The notes beneath the pieces are model-generated. The model was not told the DNA's origin, searched no databases, and saw only the letters and a program-made list of their open reading frames with translations. A stretch of 64,000 nucleotides of DNA, from positions 62,001 through 126,000 of the forward strand of contig NZ_JAFIQT010000009.1 in assembly GCF_017355935.1 (NCBI RefSeq), in the 5' to 3' direction. This document shows, in pieces, positions 62,731-64,000 of the stretch (position 1 is its first letter; the number at the start of each line of letters is the position of its first letter). Origin of the DNA: Telluribacter humicola. Its GTDB lineage: Bacteria; Bacteroidota; Bacteroidia; Cytophagales; Spirosomataceae. The position numbers and the translations under genes were made by a program.

Positions 62731-64000
62731 CTATCCGCCGAACCCTCTCATCTGAGGCCTGGGCTTGATCCCTAGCGAGTAGGTAAAGCTCAACAGGAAG
62801 TACCGCTGCAGGGACCGGATCTGCTCGTCCTGCACAAAGTTGGCTTGGGCTACGCGGTTGATGACTACGTTGCGGTTGAGCAGGTCCACAGCCGATAGCT
62901 TCAGCTCACCCCGCTTGTTCTTGAGGAACGCATGGGCCACCGACGCATTCCAGATTGGTACCTTCTGACTAAAATCCGAGTCGGGGAAATTATAAATCGC
63001 GTAGTCGAGCGTGGTGCTCAGACGGGCGATCTTGCCTAGTTGCCAGTTGGCTTCTACGTCGTAGTTCTGATTAGTAAAGCGCTGGTTCAGCGACGTATTA
63101 AGCGAGTAGGCGGTCTGGTTGTAGGTCAGGCGGGCGCTGGCCGATATGTTAAACGACTCCTTGTAGCGGTACTCCAGGCGCAGGGTACTGCGGCTCACCA
63201 GGCGGCGCGTCTGGTTGTCAATCCCATTAACCGGTGTGATGGAGCGGTTGTACAGCAGATTGGTGCTCATATTTACACGGGTACCGAGGGACCGGATACG
63301 GAAACCCTTCGACAGGTCGCCGTTAAAGGTGTAGTCATTGCGCACATTGACGGGACGGAAGGTACGTACCAGCCGCTCGTCGATCTGCTGACTGTCGGTA
63401 ATGCGGTTGGCGGTGTAGGTAAAGTTCAGGAAGCCGAACAGGTTGCTGGACTGCAGGGCGTTGAAGTTAAAGTACCGTAGCGTAAGGCGGTGGTTGTACT
63501 CAGGCCGCAGGCTAGGGGTACCCTCATAGATGTTGAGCGGGTCAGTATTATCCACCACGGGCGACAACTGCTGGATGCCCGGCTCACGTACGTCGGTGTC
63601 GTAGGTCAGGTTGAGGTTACGGGTGTCGGCAAAGTTGTACTGGAGGCGGGCGTTGGGCAGGATGTTTACAAAGCTGCGGTTGATGTCCACCCCCTGCCGG
63701 AGCAGTTCCCCCCGCAGCGACGACTGCTGTACACTCATCCCTACAGAGGCATTATACTGCTTCTGATTGGTCTGGAAGTTGACGCCCCCGCGCTGGTAGG
63801 TAAAATCGTTACGGAACTGATTGCTGAGCTGCTGGTTCAGGCGTCGGCTGAGGCCTTCGCTACCCATATCATATACCCGGCGGTCCACATCGTTCAGGGC
63901 CTTTTGCCAGGAATAGTTCAGCTCAAGGTACTTGCGTTTTGCGATAGGCTCAGTGTAGGAGAGGGTAATGCCATAGTTTTGCCGGTCGTTATTCTGCTCG
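62731..64000 (-). CDS. Outer-membrane beta-barrel receptor, C-terminal part (continues beyond window)
   Basis: The minus-strand frame is open to the window edge (a GTG at 63888 is internal), so only about 420 C-terminal residues are seen. They are pure barrel: alternating strands such as NLNLTYDTDVREPGIQQLSP, HRLTLRYFNFNALQSSNLFG and SFNISASARLTYNQTAY in pattern. The end, YFLLSFTYSLGIKPRPQMRGFGG, carries a short Gly/Arg tail. It resembles the OMP_b-brl_3 family found with GLPGLI genes, and the adjacent gene is GLPGLI. The plug and N-terminal domains should lie outside the window. Confidence 0.92.
   Translation of the reverse strand, partial: EQNNDRQNYGITLSYTEPIAKRKYLELNYSWQKALNDVDRRVYDMGSEGLSRRLNQQLSNQFRNDFTYQRGGVNFQTNQKQYNASVGMSVQQSSLRGELLRQGVDINRSFVNILPNARLQYNFADTRNLNLTYDTDVREPGIQQLSPVVDNTDPLNIYEGTPSLRPEYNHRLTLRYFNFNALQSSNLFGFLNFTYTANRITDSQQIDERLVRTFRPVNVRNDYTFNGDLSKGFRIRSLGTRVNMSTNLLYNRSITPVNGIDNQTRRLVSRSTLRLEYRYKESFNISASARLTYNQTAYSLNTSLNQRFTNQNYDVEANWQLGKIARLSTTLDYAIYNFPDSDFSQKVPIWNASVAHAFLKNKRGELKLSAVDLLNRNVVINRVAQANFVQDEQIRSLQRYFLLSFTYSLGIKPRPQMRGFGG

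Noticed and set aside
1-64000. tRNA, rRNA, CRISPR array, transposase, integrase or prophage
   Set aside because: No cloverleaf, rRNA core sequence, regularly spaced direct repeats or recombinase motif was recognised by eye on either strand; a dedicated RNA or repeat search could still find a small item.

Overview
The window looks like a chromosomal segment of a Bacteroidota bacterium of the order Cytophagales (Spirosomataceae/Cytophagaceae-like; the genus cannot be fixed from sequence alone). Reasons: a SusC/SusD pair, several TonB-dependent receptors with carboxypeptidase-like regulatory domains, a DUF4249 lipoprotein, a GLPGLI protein, LytS/LytTR signalling, many Tat-exported Gfo/Idh/MocA oxidoreductases, and promoters that match the Bacteroidetes -33/-7 pattern (TTTG / TAnnTTTG). 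Composition is fairly even (roughly half GC by eye) and genes are densely packed. I see no rRNA, tRNA, CRISPR array, transposase or prophage.

Layout. 1-2.4 kb: 3' part of a multi-PAS sensor kinase. 2.4-7.6 kb: a Nudix-fold regulator with a dead Nudix box, divergent from an exported sugar isomerase-like protein, a GH3 beta-glucosidase-like enzyme and an alpha/beta hydrolase. 7.6-8.1 kb: a gene-free block with two inverted copies of an approximately 115-bp structured repeat. 8.1-11.4 kb: three tandem esterase paralogues. 11.6-21.0 kb: a minus-strand amino-sugar cluster (LacI regulator, three Gfo/Idh/MocA oxidoreductases, FucP-type MFS permease, NagA and two different NagB-like proteins), with a perfect 18-bp palindrome as candidate LacI operator. 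21.2-25.9 kb: an outer-membrane beta-barrel receptor divergent from a LytS-type kinase and LytTR regulator. 26.1-29.6 kb: a lipoprotein and uvrA. 29.6-35.2 kb: a long upstream region with a possible 45-codon gene, then a SusC/SusD pair. 35.3-37.8 kb: small membrane proteins, an IMPACT/YigZ protein and an MFS exporter. 37.7-44.9 kb: a four-gene envelope operon (unknown secreted protein, STN-type TonB receptor, DUF4249 lipoprotein, MG2/plug-like secreted protein). 45-50 kb: corA, a GNAT acetyltransferase, two divergent glycosyltransferases, nrdB and recX. 50-54 kb: two small beta-barrel proteins, a metallophosphoesterase and tyrS, with REP-like palindromes between genes. 54.4-57.9 kb: a pair of ferritin-like proteins and a GH43-like enzyme. 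58-59.5 kb: a nucleotidyltransferase/metallophosphoesterase pair. 59.5-64 kb: an OmpR-type two-component system behind a GLPGLI protein and a TonB receptor-like barrel that runs off the window.

Functionally the window suggests a glycan-scavenging heterotroph: polymers and esters are attacked in the envelope (GH3, GH43-like, CE1-type esterases), oligomers enter through SusCD/TonB receptors, and amino sugars are probably channelled by the MFS permease and NagA/NagB-like enzymes. No complete new defence or mobile system is visible. The best candidates for undescribed biology are the NagA operon with two unlike NagB paralogues, the nucleotidyltransferase-phosphoesterase pair, the four-gene TonB/DUF4249/MG2 operon, and the two intergenic repeat families.
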